In this document: in pieces, positions 8,702 to 18,700 of the stretch
Layout of the letters: each line of letters begins with the position of its first letter
Position numbering within the stretch: the first letter of the stretch is position 1
Assembly: GCF_013363975.1 (NCBI RefSeq)
Contig: NZ_JABWGN010000013.1
Location: 175,636-239,635, forward strand
Reading direction: 5' to 3'
Origin: Nonomuraea montanisoli
GTDB lineage: Bacteria; Actinomycetota; Actinomycetes; Streptosporangiales; Streptosporangiaceae
Length of the DNA stretch: 64,000 nt
Program-made: the position numbers and the translations under genes
The notes under the pieces: generated by a model
What the model was told of the DNA's origin: nothing
The model's database searches: none
What the model saw: only the letters and a program-made list of their open reading frames with translations

Positions 8702-9204
8702 ACGCCCTCTCCGACATGGATCGCGAGCGGGCGGTCGAGCTGGTCCAGCAGGCGTACGCGGACGGCCGGCTCGACCCCGCCGAGCTGGAGCAGCGGCTCG
8801 AACGCGCGCTCACCGCCACCTCCTCCCACGAGCTGGAGCCGGTCGTCGCCGACCTGCCGGACGAGGCTGTCGTGCTCAGCACCACCGGCGGACGCGTCAC
8901 GCGGACAGGAGACTGGCAGGTCCCGCGCCGGCTGGTCATCGACTCCGAGTACGGCAGGGTACGGCTCGACCTGTCCCGGGCCCACGTCCCGCACGCGCGG
9001 ATCGGCATCGAGCTCCGGCTCGGGTACGGCAGCGCCACGATCATCCTGCCCGCGGGCGCGAGCGCGGACATCGACGGGCTGCGTACCGGATGGGGCCGCG
9101 TGACCTGCACGGCGGCGGGCCGCCCACGTCCGGGCGAGCTGCACGTGCAGGTCACCGGAGAGATGCCCTACGGCCGCCTGACCGTCCGCACCGCGCGCGG
9201 ATGA
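8698..9204 (+). CDS. DUF1707 domain protein
   Basis: The first 55 residues are a DUF1707 (SHOCT-like) module: a basic/acidic DRERAVELVQQAYADGRLD, then LEQRLERALTATSSHEL. This family of short helical bundles is common in actinobacterial membrane or envelope operons. The remaining roughly 110 residues form a beta-rich region (YGRVRLDLSRAHVP, GYGSATIILPAGASADI, YGRLTVRTARG) reminiscent of the DUF4097-type strands encoded earlier in the operon. No membrane helix is present. The gene closes the operon; its TGA is inside the palindromic terminator at 9202-9222. Function unknown; the shared beta-repeat theme suggests it works with the DUF4097 protein. Confidence 0.8.
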   Translation: MNALSDMDRERAVELVQQAYADGRLDPAELEQRLERALTATSSHELEPVVADLPDEAVVLSTTGGRVTRTGDWQVPRRLVIDSEYGRVRLDLSRAHVPHARIGIELRLGYGSATIILPAGASADIDGLRTGWGRVTCTAAGRPRPGELHVQVTGEMPYGRLTVRTARG

Positions 9205-9222
9205 CCCGGAGCCGCCGGGTCA
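9202..9222. terminator. Bidirectional hairpin containing both stop codons
   Basis: TGACCCGG and CCGGGTCA form a perfect 8-base-pair stem around a 5-base loop. The left arm begins with the TGA of the plus-strand DUF1707 gene and the right arm with the TGA (minus strand) of the SWIM gene. It is the only structure between two convergent operons, so it probably terminates both. There is no U-run. Confidence 0.55.
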
Positions 9223-11295
9223 GTTCAGGTCCAGGGCGACCTCCAGGCGCAGGTAGGCGTCGATCCAGGCCCGCTCGGCCTCCTCGCCGGAGTCGTGGGT
9301 CCGCGCCGCCGCGAAGGCCGTGACGGCTCCCGCCATGCGGTGCAGGCCGAGCACGGTCAGCCGCCGCGCCGCGGCGGCGAGCCGGTCGCCATAGGTCGGC
9401 GGCAGGTGGGACAGGCCGTGATGGGCCGCTTCGGCGAGCAGTGCACGGGTGTCGACCAGGGCCTCGGTCAGCGGTTCGTGCCGGTCGTGCTCGGCGACCA
9501 CGAGCCTGGCGCTCCCGCCGGCGGGCCGCAGGTCGGGGACGACCACCCGGCCGCCGGCCGCCAGGCCGACCGGTTCGATGACGAACCCGCCCGCGCCGCG
9601 CCCGACGACGCCGCTGACGAACCGCAGCTCGCCCTCCTCACCGGCGAGCACGGCGGCCAGCGCGTCGAGGCGCCCAGGGGCGGCGGCGGTGTGCGTGGCC
9701 CTGACAATGGCGGTGTCACCGGCCCGGTCGACGATGACGGCGTCGAGCCGCTGGTCGCCGGGGGCGTAGGTGACGGCCTCCACCCCGGCGACGGCGACGA
9801 CCCGGACCAGTTCCGCCTTCACCCGCGGGCGGACGGGGCGGAGCGGGAGGGCGTCGAGCTCCCGGCCGAGCGCGGCGAGGTCGGTCACCACCAGGGACGG
9901 CGGCAGGTCGCCCCAGTCGCCCCGCGACGGGCTGACCGTCGTCCTGGAGATCCGCCCGGTGGCCAGCCGCACCGTACGGCTGGCGCTGCGGACGGCGGAC
10001 TCCGTGACCAGGTTGCCGGTGGCCAGGGCGGCCAGCGTGGAACGGTCGATCCGCCGCCGCGCCAGCGCCGCGCCGTCGTCCTCGCCGTCCCACTCCCGGC
10101 GCAGGACCAGCACCATGGCGCTGTCGGCGTGGGCCAGGTAGACCTCGGCGACCCGCCGGTCGCCGAGGGCACGGATCCGGCAGCCGAGGCTCTCCAGCCG
10201 GGCCCGCCGCAGCGGGGTCTCGGCGGCCTCGGCGGTGCCGAGCACGCTGCTGCGCAGCGTGGCGTCCGGCCGCGTCACCGCCCGGTGCCGGGCGTGCAGC
10301 TCGGCGACGTGGCTCGCCAGCAGTTCGGGACGGTAGTGGGCGCCGCGGTCGCGGTAGGAGGCCAGTTGGTCGGCGAGGTCGCCGACGGCCAGCAGCGGCC
10401 AGCGCAGCCCGGCGGCGTCGAGCCGGCGCCGCACGTCGGCGATGGTGGCGTCGAGGCCCTGGCCGAGATGCGCCGCGCCTTCGCGCAGCACCGTGCCGGC
10501 CAGCCCCAGGGCGCGCTCCAGCCCCGACCCGTCGCCGGTCTCGGCCTGGCCGCCGACGTCGACCCGCGCCTCGGTGACGCCGGGGTGCAGCTCGTCGGCG
10601 GCCCGGAACGCCCACACCGCCAGGGCGATGACGTCGTCGCGGCTGCCGGCGACGGCGTCGGTGTGGACGAACCCGAGGTCGCCGGGGATCAGGAAGCGCA
10701 CGGTCGCGGTGGCCAACTCGACCTGCGGCACCGGGTCGGCGGCGGTCGCGCGGCGGACCCGCGCGGTGAACCCGGCCCTCTCGGTGCGGCGGGCGGCGGC
10801 CATGAGGCGCGCGCCGATCCTGGCGGTGAGCTCGTCGTCGGTCACCTGCCCCGGCGACCAGGGCGAAGGCTCCGGTCCTGCCTGCGCGGGCCGCGGACCG
10901 ACGGCGGCGGACTCGGGGTGAGCCTGATCGGACTGAGGGCCGGCGTCGGCGGGCTCCGGGTGAGCCTGATCGGACTGAGGGCCGGCGTCGGGGGGCAGGC
11001 GTTGGTAGGCGAGGATCACGCCGATGACGTGCCGGCAGACGCCGGTGGCGCCGCAGGTGCAGCGGGCCGCGTCGAGGCCGCCGGGAGGCAGGGTCGTGGC
11101 CGGGCCGTCGGGGAAGGCGCCGTGCACGGTGCCGTCGGCGTCGGTCCGCAGCTCCGGCAGCGCCTCCTTGCCGGCGCGCTTGACCAGGCCGCGGTTGGTG
11201 AGCGCGGCGAGGGAGTCGGCCGTCAGACCGAGGAGGTCCTTTCTCATCGGCCCGCGTGCTTCGCTGCTCATCGGCCCACGTGCTCCGCCACTCAT
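9220..11295 (-). CDS. SWIM zinc-finger protein
   Basis: Near the N-terminus (about residues 70-82 from the ATG at 11295) lies a SWIM motif CTCGATGVCRH, that is C-x-C-x5-C-x-H, typical of a zinc-binding, nucleic-acid or protein-interaction finger. After it comes a Pro/Gln-rich tract made of 14-residue tandem repeats, then a long region of mixed helices and strands without a domain I recognise. The protein is 691 residues if translation begins at the ATG that overlaps the stop of the VWA gene; ATGs at 11271 and 11247 are equally placed after copies of the same 24-base unit. It is the last gene of the DUF4132-MoxR-DUF5682-VWA-SWIM operon, where it is a conserved companion, perhaps the target-recognition subunit (inference). 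Confidence 0.8.
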   Translation of the reverse strand: MSGGARGPMSSEARGPMRKDLLGLTADSLAALTNRGLVKRAGKEALPELRTDADGTVHGAFPDGPATTLPPGGLDAARCTCGATGVCRHVIGVILAYQRLPPDAGPQSDQAHPEPADAGPQSDQAHPESAAVGPRPAQAGPEPSPWSPGQVTDDELTARIGARLMAAARRTERAGFTARVRRATAADPVPQVELATATVRFLIPGDLGFVHTDAVAGSRDDVIALAVWAFRAADELHPGVTEARVDVGGQAETGDGSGLERALGLAGTVLREGAAHLGQGLDATIADVRRRLDAAGLRWPLLAVGDLADQLASYRDRGAHYRPELLASHVAELHARHRAVTRPDATLRSSVLGTAEAAETPLRRARLESLGCRIRALGDRRVAEVYLAHADSAMVLVLRREWDGEDDGAALARRRIDRSTLAALATGNLVTESAVRSASRTVRLATGRISRTTVSPSRGDWGDLPPSLVVTDLAALGRELDALPLRPVRPRVKAELVRVVAVAGVEAVTYAPGDQRLDAVIVDRAGDTAIVRATHTAAAPGRLDALAAVLAGEEGELRFVSGVVGRGAGGFVIEPVGLAAGGRVVVPDLRPAGGSARLVVAEHDRHEPLTEALVDTRALLAEAAHHGLSHLPPTYGDRLAAAARRLTVLGLHRMAGAVTAFAAARTHDSGEEAERAWIDAYLRLEVALDLN
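10912..10995. repeat. Two 42-bp direct repeats in the SWIM gene
   Basis: Two near-identical 42-base units (10912-10953 and 10954-10995) encode the in-frame repeat DAGPQSDQAHPEPA. A more decayed third unit lies just to the left. This is a variable, probably disordered linker after the SWIM finger. Confidence 0.8.
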
Positions 11296-11316
11296 CGGCC
11301 CACGTGCTCCGCCACG
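11245..11316. repeat. Three 24-bp tandem units at the VWA/SWIM gene junction
   Basis: Units 11293-11316, 11269-11292 and 11245-11268 (minus-strand order) repeat the end of the VWA gene together with its ATGA stop/start overlap. The first two are nearly identical; the third has diverged at four positions. Each unit supplies an ATG in the SWIM frame, giving the N-terminal repeat MSGGARGP-MSSEARGP before the family's normal MRKDLLGL start. Confidence 0.85.
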
Positions 11317-12410
11317 AAGGACGCCAGCTCGCCGGGTGTCATCGCCCCCACGTGGGCTCCGGCGTCGGCCAGGCGCTGGGCCATCCCCCGGTCGTAGTCG
11401 GGGTTGGCCTGCTCGTCGAGGGCGGCCAGGCCCAGCACCTTGCTGCCCTGCGCCACCAGGTCGCGTACGACGCGCACCAGCCGGTGCGGATCGCCGCCCT
11501 CGTAGAAGTCGGAGATCAGCACGACGATCGCCCGGCGCGGCCGGTCCACCAGGCCGGCGCCGTACGCCGCCGCGCGAGCGATGTCGGTGCCGCCGCCGAG
11601 CTGGACCTTCATCAGCAACTCCACGGGATCGTCGACGTCCGCGGTCAGGTCCACCACTTCGGTGTCGAAGGCGACCAGGTGGGTGCGCACGCCGGGCAGC
11701 CCCCACAGGCAGGCCGCGGTGACCGCCGAGTGGATCACCGAGTCGAGCATCGACCCGGACTGGTCGACGAGCAGGATCACCTGCCACTGCTCCAGGTGGC
11801 GGCGGGTGCGGGAGAAGAAGAACGGGGTCTCGATCACCACCTTGCCGGTCCCGGGCTGGTAGCGGCCGAGGTTGGCGCGCAGGGTCCTGACCACGTCGAA
11901 GTTGCGGGCCAGCCGCAGCCGGCTGTGCCGTCGCGCCTTGGTGCCGGAGAACGCGGTCCGGACCTCGGTGGCGAGCTGGTCCACGAGCTGCCGGACGACC
12001 TGCTCCACGATCCGCCGGGCCAGCCGCAGCACCTGCGGGTTCATCAGGTGCTTGGTGCGCAGGACCGCCTTGAGCAGCGCGGGATTGGGTTCGATGCGGG
12101 CCAGCACGTCCGGGTCGGTCACCACGTCGTGGATCTCGTAGCGCTCGACCGCGTCGCGTTGCAGCCGTTCGACGGTCTCCTTGGGGAACAGCCGGGTGAT
12201 GTCGTCGAGCCAGTCGAAGGTGGTCAGCGCCGACGGGCCCGTCCCGCCGTGCCGTACGCCGCGCCGGCGCAGGTCGTCGTCGCGGCCGTAGAGCCAGTCC
12301 ATGGCCGCGTCACGGGCGGCGGCCTCCGCGCCGAGCCGCTGCCCGCCGAGGCACGCGCTGCCGGGCTCGCCGAGCAGCAGGCGCCACCGTTCCAGGGTGG
12401 GGTCGGTCAT
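11292..12410 (-). CDS. VWA domain protein of the MoxR operon
   Basis: The 372-residue product has a helical N-terminal half (from TLERWRLLLGEPG to the RLARRIVEQVVRQLVDQL stretch) and a C-terminal von Willebrand A domain. The metal-ion-dependent adhesion site is complete: DQSGS in ILLVDQSGSMLDS, the threonine in GGGTDIARA, and the aspartate in VLISDFYEGG. Such CoxE/YehP-like proteins partner MoxR ATPases, and the VWA domain binds a client through a metal ion. The ATG at 12410 overlaps the stop of the DUF5682 gene, and its own stop overlaps the first ATG of the SWIM gene. It is a core part of the complex that this operon probably makes. Confidence 0.88.
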   Translation of the reverse strand: MTDPTLERWRLLLGEPGSACLGGQRLGAEAAARDAAMDWLYGRDDDLRRRGVRHGGTGPSALTTFDWLDDITRLFPKETVERLQRDAVERYEIHDVVTDPDVLARIEPNPALLKAVLRTKHLMNPQVLRLARRIVEQVVRQLVDQLATEVRTAFSGTKARRHSRLRLARNFDVVRTLRANLGRYQPGTGKVVIETPFFFSRTRRHLEQWQVILLVDQSGSMLDSVIHSAVTAACLWGLPGVRTHLVAFDTEVVDLTADVDDPVELLMKVQLGGGTDIARAAAYGAGLVDRPRRAIVVLISDFYEGGDPHRLVRVVRDLVAQGSKVLGLAALDEQANPDYDRGMAQRLADAGAHVGAMTPGELASFVAEHVGR

Positions 12411-14650
12411 GACGTGATCAGTCCTTCCCGGCGCAGGGCCGCCTCGACCCGCCCGTCCAGTGCCATGCCGGCGGCCACCAGCTCCGGCGCCGCCTCCAGC
12501 CGCATCAGGTCCCATCCGGACGCGCCGCCGGAGCGCCGCTCGATCAGGCGGGTGGCGATGAGGTGCCGTTCGCGGGGCGGGAAGAAGCCGAACGCCTGGC
12601 GCAGCGCGGGCAGGGCCACCAGGAAGTCGTGATCGGTCATCCCGCCGACCAGCTCGTCGAGCAGCTCCAGCATGCCGGCGGCGTGCAGGACCTCCTCGCG
12701 GGCGAGCGCGAACAACCCGGCCAGCCAGTCCCCGGCCGACGCCGGGACGAACGCGCCGCGCACCGCCCGCGCCGGGTCCGCGGCGGCCGTGCCCCGGAGC
12801 GACCAGCCCAGCCCCAGCGCCGCTCCGCGCAGGTCGGGCGGCGCCTCCTGGCGGGCGGCGAGCCGGTCCGCGACGCCCAGCGCCGCGTCCGTGTCCAGCC
12901 CGAGCGACGAGCCGGCATGCCGGAGGGCGTCGCGGACGGCGCTCATCGCGTCGATGCGCCGCAGGTCGGCCGGGACGGGGCCGCCGCGCACGCCTTCGGC
13001 CAGCCACAGCGCCCGGCGCGTGGCCGCCTGGACGACCATGCCCAGGGTGGCGCTGCCGCCGGTGCGGAACAGGTCGTCGTGGCGCCACATCGACAGGGCG
13101 ACGGTGAGGGTGCGGCCCAGCGACCCGAGGTCGGCCGCCGCGCCGACCGCCCGCGCCAGGTCGTCCAGCGCCTTTCCGGTCAGCTCGCCGATGCCGCACA
13201 GCGCCGCGTCGAACAGGACGTCGGCCAGCCGGTCCAGGTCCGCGCCCCTGATCCGCTCGGCGAGGACGGCGGCCGCCGCCTCCTGCGGGTCCACGCCGTA
13301 CCCGCCGGCCTCGATGAGCGCGGGCAGCCGGTCGTCGGAGTCGGTCAGCGTCCATCGTTCGACCAGCTCCGCACCGCCCGCCGGGCTGGGGCCGGAGGTC
13401 CGCACGACGCCCGGGATCCCCAGCACCCGCAGCCGGTGCAGCAACCGGCTGCGCTCGCGACCGGCCTCCCCGCCGAGGTCGAGCCGTTCCTCGCCCGGAC
13501 CGCCCAGCACCGCGAGCACCGCGTGGACCAGCGGCGGCAGCGGGGTCGAGGGATGCAGGCGGCCCACCCGGTCACCGCTGAGGGCCGCGATCATCTCTAC
13601 GATCACCGGATGGGTGCCGGCCCCCAGCGGGCCACGGGACGCCCACGGCAGTGGCACCTCGATCGCCTCGCTGACCAGCGCGCTCGCCAGGCCGTCCAGC
13701 ACGTCGACCCGGGCCGGATGCGGGTGGCCGCGCATCAGCGCGATGCCGTCGGCGGTGGCCCGGGCGGCGATCAGGTCGGCGGTGGACACCTGCTGGCGCC
13801 GGGCGCGCAGCCGGGCCGTCACCGCCTCGGTGAGCCTGCGGGCGGCGCCGGCGGGACCGGACTCCCACAGGTCCTGGTAGTAGCCCGGCGACGGCATGCC
13901 CGACTGGTAGCCGTCGAAGGCGTCCAGCCGCCGGAACGAGTACGGCACCAGGTAGCTGCCGACGACCGCGTCCGCGGGCGGCCGCGGCACCTCCGGCCAG
14001 TTCCGGTCCCCCCGCTCGGCCAGCCGGATCAGCGCGGGGCGGTGGAAGCCGCCCGTGACCACGACCACCGGCCGGTCGCCCGCGTCGGCGGCTGCGGCCC
14101 GGATCCACCGCGCCATGTACGCCTCGCGTGCCGTGTCGTCCGGCCCGGCCTCCGTGTCGCCGCGCAGCAGGTCGAAGTAGGTGGCCAGCCGTTCGGCCAG
14201 CCCGTCGGCCGGCTCGATCTCGAACAGGTGGTCCCACAGCGCGTCCACGTTGTCCACGGCGAAGGCGCGGCACAGCCGTCCGGTCACCTCGCCGTAGCGG
14301 GCCTCGGCGTCGGCGTAGCGGTTGCGGAGCTCGGCCAGCGCCGGATGCCAGGCGGGCAGGTCGATGAACCGCAGCTCGGCGCCGACGTCACGACCCGCGG
14401 TCAGCGCCGTCCACTCCGGGGAGTAGTCGCACAGCGGCGTCCACGAGCCGTGCCGTCGTTCCGGGTCGCGGTAGCTCGTGTGGACGGCGATCGGCAGCTC
14501 GTGTCCCAGCAGGAGCTCGTCCATCCTGGGATTCATGTCCGCCGGGCCCTCGACCAGCACGTACGCGGGCCGTACGGAACGAATGGTGTCGGCGACCAGC
14601 CGGGCACAGGCGGGGCTGTGGTGCCGCACGCCGAGGAACGTGACCGTCAT
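12407..14650 (-). CDS. DUF5682 family protein
   Basis: This 747-residue protein begins TVTFLGVRHHSPACARLV and soon reaches YVLVEGPADMN, the hallmark of DUF5682. The histidine near the start and the EGP strand recall the ChaN/TraB/Tiki-like fold, but that is a resemblance, not a proof. Another strand, PVVVVTGGFHRPAL at about residues 200-215, fits the same fold, and a long helical C-terminal half follows. No membrane helix or signal is present. It lies between the MoxR gene (3 bases upstream) and the VWA gene (ATGA overlap). The strict gene order suggests it is a stable partner or the effector of the MoxR-VWA pair. Function unknown. Confidence 0.85.
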   Translation of the reverse strand: MTVTFLGVRHHSPACARLVADTIRSVRPAYVLVEGPADMNPRMDELLLGHELPIAVHTSYRDPERRHGSWTPLCDYSPEWTALTAGRDVGAELRFIDLPAWHPALAELRNRYADAEARYGEVTGRLCRAFAVDNVDALWDHLFEIEPADGLAERLATYFDLLRGDTEAGPDDTAREAYMARWIRAAAADAGDRPVVVVTGGFHRPALIRLAERGDRNWPEVPRPPADAVVGSYLVPYSFRRLDAFDGYQSGMPSPGYYQDLWESGPAGAARRLTEAVTARLRARRQQVSTADLIAARATADGIALMRGHPHPARVDVLDGLASALVSEAIEVPLPWASRGPLGAGTHPVIVEMIAALSGDRVGRLHPSTPLPPLVHAVLAVLGGPGEERLDLGGEAGRERSRLLHRLRVLGIPGVVRTSGPSPAGGAELVERWTLTDSDDRLPALIEAGGYGVDPQEAAAAVLAERIRGADLDRLADVLFDAALCGIGELTGKALDDLARAVGAAADLGSLGRTLTVALSMWRHDDLFRTGGSATLGMVVQAATRRALWLAEGVRGGPVPADLRRIDAMSAVRDALRHAGSSLGLDTDAALGVADRLAARQEAPPDLRGAALGLGWSLRGTAAADPARAVRGAFVPASAGDWLAGLFALAREEVLHAAGMLELLDELVGGMTDHDFLVALPALRQAFGFFPPRERHLIATRLIERRSGGASGWDLMRLEAAPELVAAGMALDGRVEAALRREGLITS

Positions 14651-14652
14651 CG

Positions 14653-15729
14653 TCAGCCCGGCAGCAGGTGACGGGCCTCGTACAGGGCCTTCCACTGGTC
14701 TCCGCGCCGCCTCTGCTCCAGGTATCTGCGGAGCTTGGCCAGGTCCTCCGGGTTGTCCTTGGCCGCCGTGCCGGCCAGGCAGGAGACCAGGTCGGCGGCG
14801 GTGCCGGGCTCCCGGCGCAGGAACCAGCCGCGCAGCCCGACGGCATGCGCGACCGAGATCGCCTCGGCGGTGCTCATCACCCCCGACAGCCGGTCGGTGG
14901 CGTCACCGCGCGCGGTCTGCCCCTCGCGCAGCTCCCGGAACGCGGTGACCAGGACCTCCAGCACGTCGCGGCGCGGCGGCGCGCCGACGCCCGAGCGCTT
15001 CAGGAGGGCGGTGGCCTCCTGCTCCACCAGGTGGAGCTCGGTGTCGAAGTCGACGATCGGGAAGACGGTCTCGAAATTGAACCGGCGCTTGAGCGCGGCG
15101 CTCATCTCGTTGACGCCGCGGTCGCGGGTGTTGGCGGTGGCGATGACGGTGAACCCCTCCTGGGCGAACACCATCGACTCCGGCCCGGTCAGCTCCGGTA
15201 CGGCGAGCACCCGGTCCGACAGCGGCGACAGCAGGCAGTCCTGCACCTCCAGCGGGCACCGGGTGATCTCCTCGAAGCGCACCACCTTGCCCTCGGCCAT
15301 GCCGCGCAGCAGCGGGGCGGACACCAGCGACCGCGTGGACGGCCCCTCGGCGACCAGCAGCGCGTAGTTCCACGAGTACTTGATCTGGTCCTCGGTGGTG
15401 GCCGCCCCGCCCTGGATCGTGAGCGTCGAGGTGCCGCTGACCGCCGCGGCGAGCAGCTCCGACAGCAGCGACTTCGCCGTGCCCGGCTCGCCCACCAGCA
15501 TCAGCCCGCGGTTGGTGGCGAGCGTGACCAGGGACCGGTCGATCAGCGAGGGATCACCCACGAACTTGCGGCTGATGCCCAGTTTCTCGTCCCCGAGGAC
15601 GAAGCGCCGGGCGGCCCGCAGGCTCAGTGCCCAGCCGGGCGGCCGGTCGTCGGTGTCGTCCTCCCGCAGCCGGCCCAGCTCGCCGGCGTAGCGCATCTCG
15701 GCCGGGGGCCGCTGGACGTGCTCGTTCAT
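14653..15729 (-). CDS. MoxR-family AAA+ ATPase
   Basis: The 358-residue ATPase has Walker A (LVGEPGTAKSLLSELL), a Walker B segment VVRFEEITRCPLEVQDCLL, sensor 1 in FTVIATANTRDRGVNEMS, and an arginine-finger region (ALKRRFNFETVFP). This is the MoxR/RavA class, which remodels protein complexes together with a VWA partner. The N-terminal 50 residues contain a YAGELGRLREDD segment of unknown use. Its ATG at 15729 overlaps the stop of the DUF4132 gene, and the DUF5682 gene starts 3 bases after its own stop. It should be the motor of this five-protein module. Confidence 0.92.
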   Translation of the reverse strand: MNEHVQRPPAEMRYAGELGRLREDDTDDRPPGWALSLRAARRFVLGDEKLGISRKFVGDPSLIDRSLVTLATNRGLMLVGEPGTAKSLLSELLAAAVSGTSTLTIQGGAATTEDQIKYSWNYALLVAEGPSTRSLVSAPLLRGMAEGKVVRFEEITRCPLEVQDCLLSPLSDRVLAVPELTGPESMVFAQEGFTVIATANTRDRGVNEMSAALKRRFNFETVFPIVDFDTELHLVEQEATALLKRSGVGAPPRRDVLEVLVTAFRELREGQTARGDATDRLSGVMSTAEAISVAHAVGLRGWFLRREPGTAADLVSCLAGTAAKDNPEDLAKLRRYLEQRRRGDQWKALYEARHLLPG

Positions 15730-18700
15730 CGGGCGATCTCCACCAGGTCGCGCAGGATCTCGGACACGGTGATCGGATCGAGGCCGTCGACGGGGATGCC
15801 CACCAGGGTCTGCTCGTCGGCGAAGTCGGGGTAGCCGATCGCGAGGCCCGGGTCGAGGCCGACGCTGACGGTCCTGCCGCCGGGCACGTCCCGCTCGATC
15901 CAGCCCTGCCACCCGGCGTCCTGCGGCGCGCCGCGCCGCCAGCCGCGCCGTTCCAGGCCGAGCACCGCGCGGGTGGGGATCTTCGCGGCGCCGATCTCGG
16001 CCAGCAGCGCCTCGTCCGGGTGGTACGTCTCCCGGCCCAGTTGCGGGAACGGCTGCAGGATCTCGTAGTCGGCGAACACCTCGGCCCAGGCGGCCAGCTC
16101 CTCCGCCAGCTCCAGCGGGTGCGCCACCCCGACGACGGCCTCGTCGGGCAGGGTCAGGGCGTCGTCCTCGACGTCGGCGAAGCTGCGGTCCTCGGCCACG
16201 CGCAGGGTGCCGATGAGCCGGCCCTCGGGGTCGTAGATGCCCCACACCAGCCGCCGTACGATGTGCCAGAGCAGCGGATGGCCGACGAGCAGCCGCCCGA
16301 ACTCCGCACCGCTCCAGCGGCGCCGGTTGACCATGGCCTGCTCCAGCCGGCGGATGTTGTCGGCGGCCACGGCGCGCACGTCCTTCTTCAGCCCGGCGAA
16401 CCGCTGGTAGGCGACGGGCGCGAGCTCCGGGTCGTCGTTCGCCCCCGGCTTGGGCAGGTTCCTGAGCCGCTTGCCCGCGGCGTCGGCCACGTACGGCTTG
16501 AGCTGCTCGTCGAAGCCGACGACGAACTGCCTGCGGCCGTAGTCGAGGGTCAGGCTGCCGTCGGCGGACAGCCCGAAGTGGGGCACCAGCCGGTCGGCCA
16601 GCTCCTGGGGCGTCAGGCCGAGCTCCGCCGCGACCTCGTCCATCTTCTGCCTGGCCCGCTTCTTGAGCCCGCTGAACTTGGCCTTCTCGGCGACGCCGTG
16701 CAGGTGCATGAGCGCGACCTCGGAGCCGATGCGGGCCAGCAGGTCCAGGCCCGCGACCGCCCGCGCGTGCCCGCCCTCACCGGGCCAGGTCCTGATCAGC
16801 GGCGTCAGCCGCCGGACGGTCTCGTCGTCGCCGAGCAGGCCCAGCGCGTCCATCATCCAGCTCTCCTTGGACGGGTAGCCGGCCGCCTGCCAGCGCTGGA
16901 ACAGCGCCCAGCCGAAGTCCGCGAGGCTCGGGCCGTCGCAGACCTCCTTGACCAGGGCGAGACCGGCGTACGGCTCGCCGGGCCGGGAGATCGCCAGCAT
17001 CGTCAGCACATGGCGGACCGCCTCGGCCGGCAGCGCCCCCGCGTCGCCGCGCAGCTCGATCGGGGTGAGGATCGCGACGTCCGCCCACTCGGGCAGCACC
17101 GGCATCCTGGCGGGCAGCGCGTCGAGCGGGTCGGCCGAGAGCAGGCCGGCGATCGCGTCCTCGGCGACGGGGCCGTAGCCCGCGGCGGCCTCCACCACGA
17201 CGTCACGGTTCCCGCCCGCGGCCAGCACCGTCAGCGCCTGCTCGGCCTGTCGCCGGGCCACGCCGGGCTTGCCGAGCGCGGCCGGGATCAGCGCCCTGGC
17301 GGCCGCCCGGGGGTGGCGCGCCAGCCATGCCAGCGCGGTGGCGCGCACGGACTTCAGCCGGGCCAGCCACTCGGCCATCAGCACGGCGACCTCCGGGGCC
17401 GCGAACGGGAGCAGCGACGGAGCGACCGCGCCCGGGTTGCGCCGGGCGCTGTCCAGCACCAGGGGCAGCGCGTCCAGCTCGAACCTGGCGACCACCCTCG
17501 GCATCCAGTCGGAGGCCGCCCAGAGGTCAGGGTGCCACTTCCGGAGCAGCGGCCTGGCCAGTTCCTCGGGCCCGGAGACGAACAGGACGGTCTCATGCCA
17601 GTAGTGCCCCGTGCCGGCGACGAGCCGGCTGGCGATCTTCCGCCAGTCCTGGCGCCCGGCCTCCCACGAGTCGTGCCCCGACGGGTCGGAACCCCAGCTG
17701 TCCCGCTCCCCCGGCGCCCACACCAGGGCCGGCTCGTCGGCACACACCAGGCCGCCCACCACGACCGGCTTGCGCGCCGTGCGCGGACGGGTCCACGGCG
17801 GGCTGACCAGCACCTCGGGCAGGGCGTCGAGCGGCGCGATGGCGACGGGCGGGGCCGCGGCGATCTTGCCGATGCGCTCGGCGGCGGCGGCGCCGGCGGT
17901 CTCCAGCACCTCGGCCACCAGGTCGGGATGGGTCAGCACGTGGGCGCGCAGCAGCTGGTCCGCGACCTTGCCGGGGGTGGCGGCCAGCATCCGCATCGCC
18001 CGGCGCGGGAAGCGGGCCGCCGCGCGCAGCAGGGCCGGCTGGGTGAGCCTGTGATCGATCCGGTCGAGGAGCGTCTGCATGGCCGCGTCGGTCGGGAGCT
18101 CGGCGAGCATGTCCAGCAGCCGCCGCTCGCTGGCCGAGTCGTAGAAGTTGCCGAACCATCCGGCGAGCACCGGCGCGGCCGCCTCCCCCATGCCGTCGAC
18201 GACCGTGGCGGGCAGCGCGAGGGAGCTCATCACGAAGTAGCCGTCCCCGTGGCCCGCGATCAGCTCCGCGTGCTCAGGCGTGCTGATGGCGGCGACCAGG
18301 TCGAAGGCCAGACGCGGATTGACGCGACTCACCTCGGCGCAGTCGGCCGCGACCCAGCCGGTCTCGGTCGGCGCCAGATAGGAGGCCGCCACCTGGTGGT
18401 GGAGCCCGTTCTCGCGGCTCCGCGCCAGAGCCGCGACGACCTCGGCGTACTCGGCGTCCGACGCGGCCGCGAGAACGGCACGGACCCGCGCGGCGAGATC
18501 CATCCGGTTCCAGCCGTACGTGTGGCCGGGGGACTCGCCGGCCGTCATCCGCCGGATCGTCCAGCCGTCCCCGTTGTGATGGAGGTCCAGCGCGGCACGT
18601 TCGGTCACGGCCACCGCGGCGAACACCAGGCCGTGATCGACCACCCAGGCGTCGGCGAACAGGGGCAGCAGCGCCTGAGTGTCCCAGATGGACGCGGCGA

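Noticed and set aside
12563..14671. 702-residue plus-strand frame opposite the DUF5682 gene
   Set aside because: It is antisense to a conserved protein and shows no domain; long empty frames are expected at this GC.
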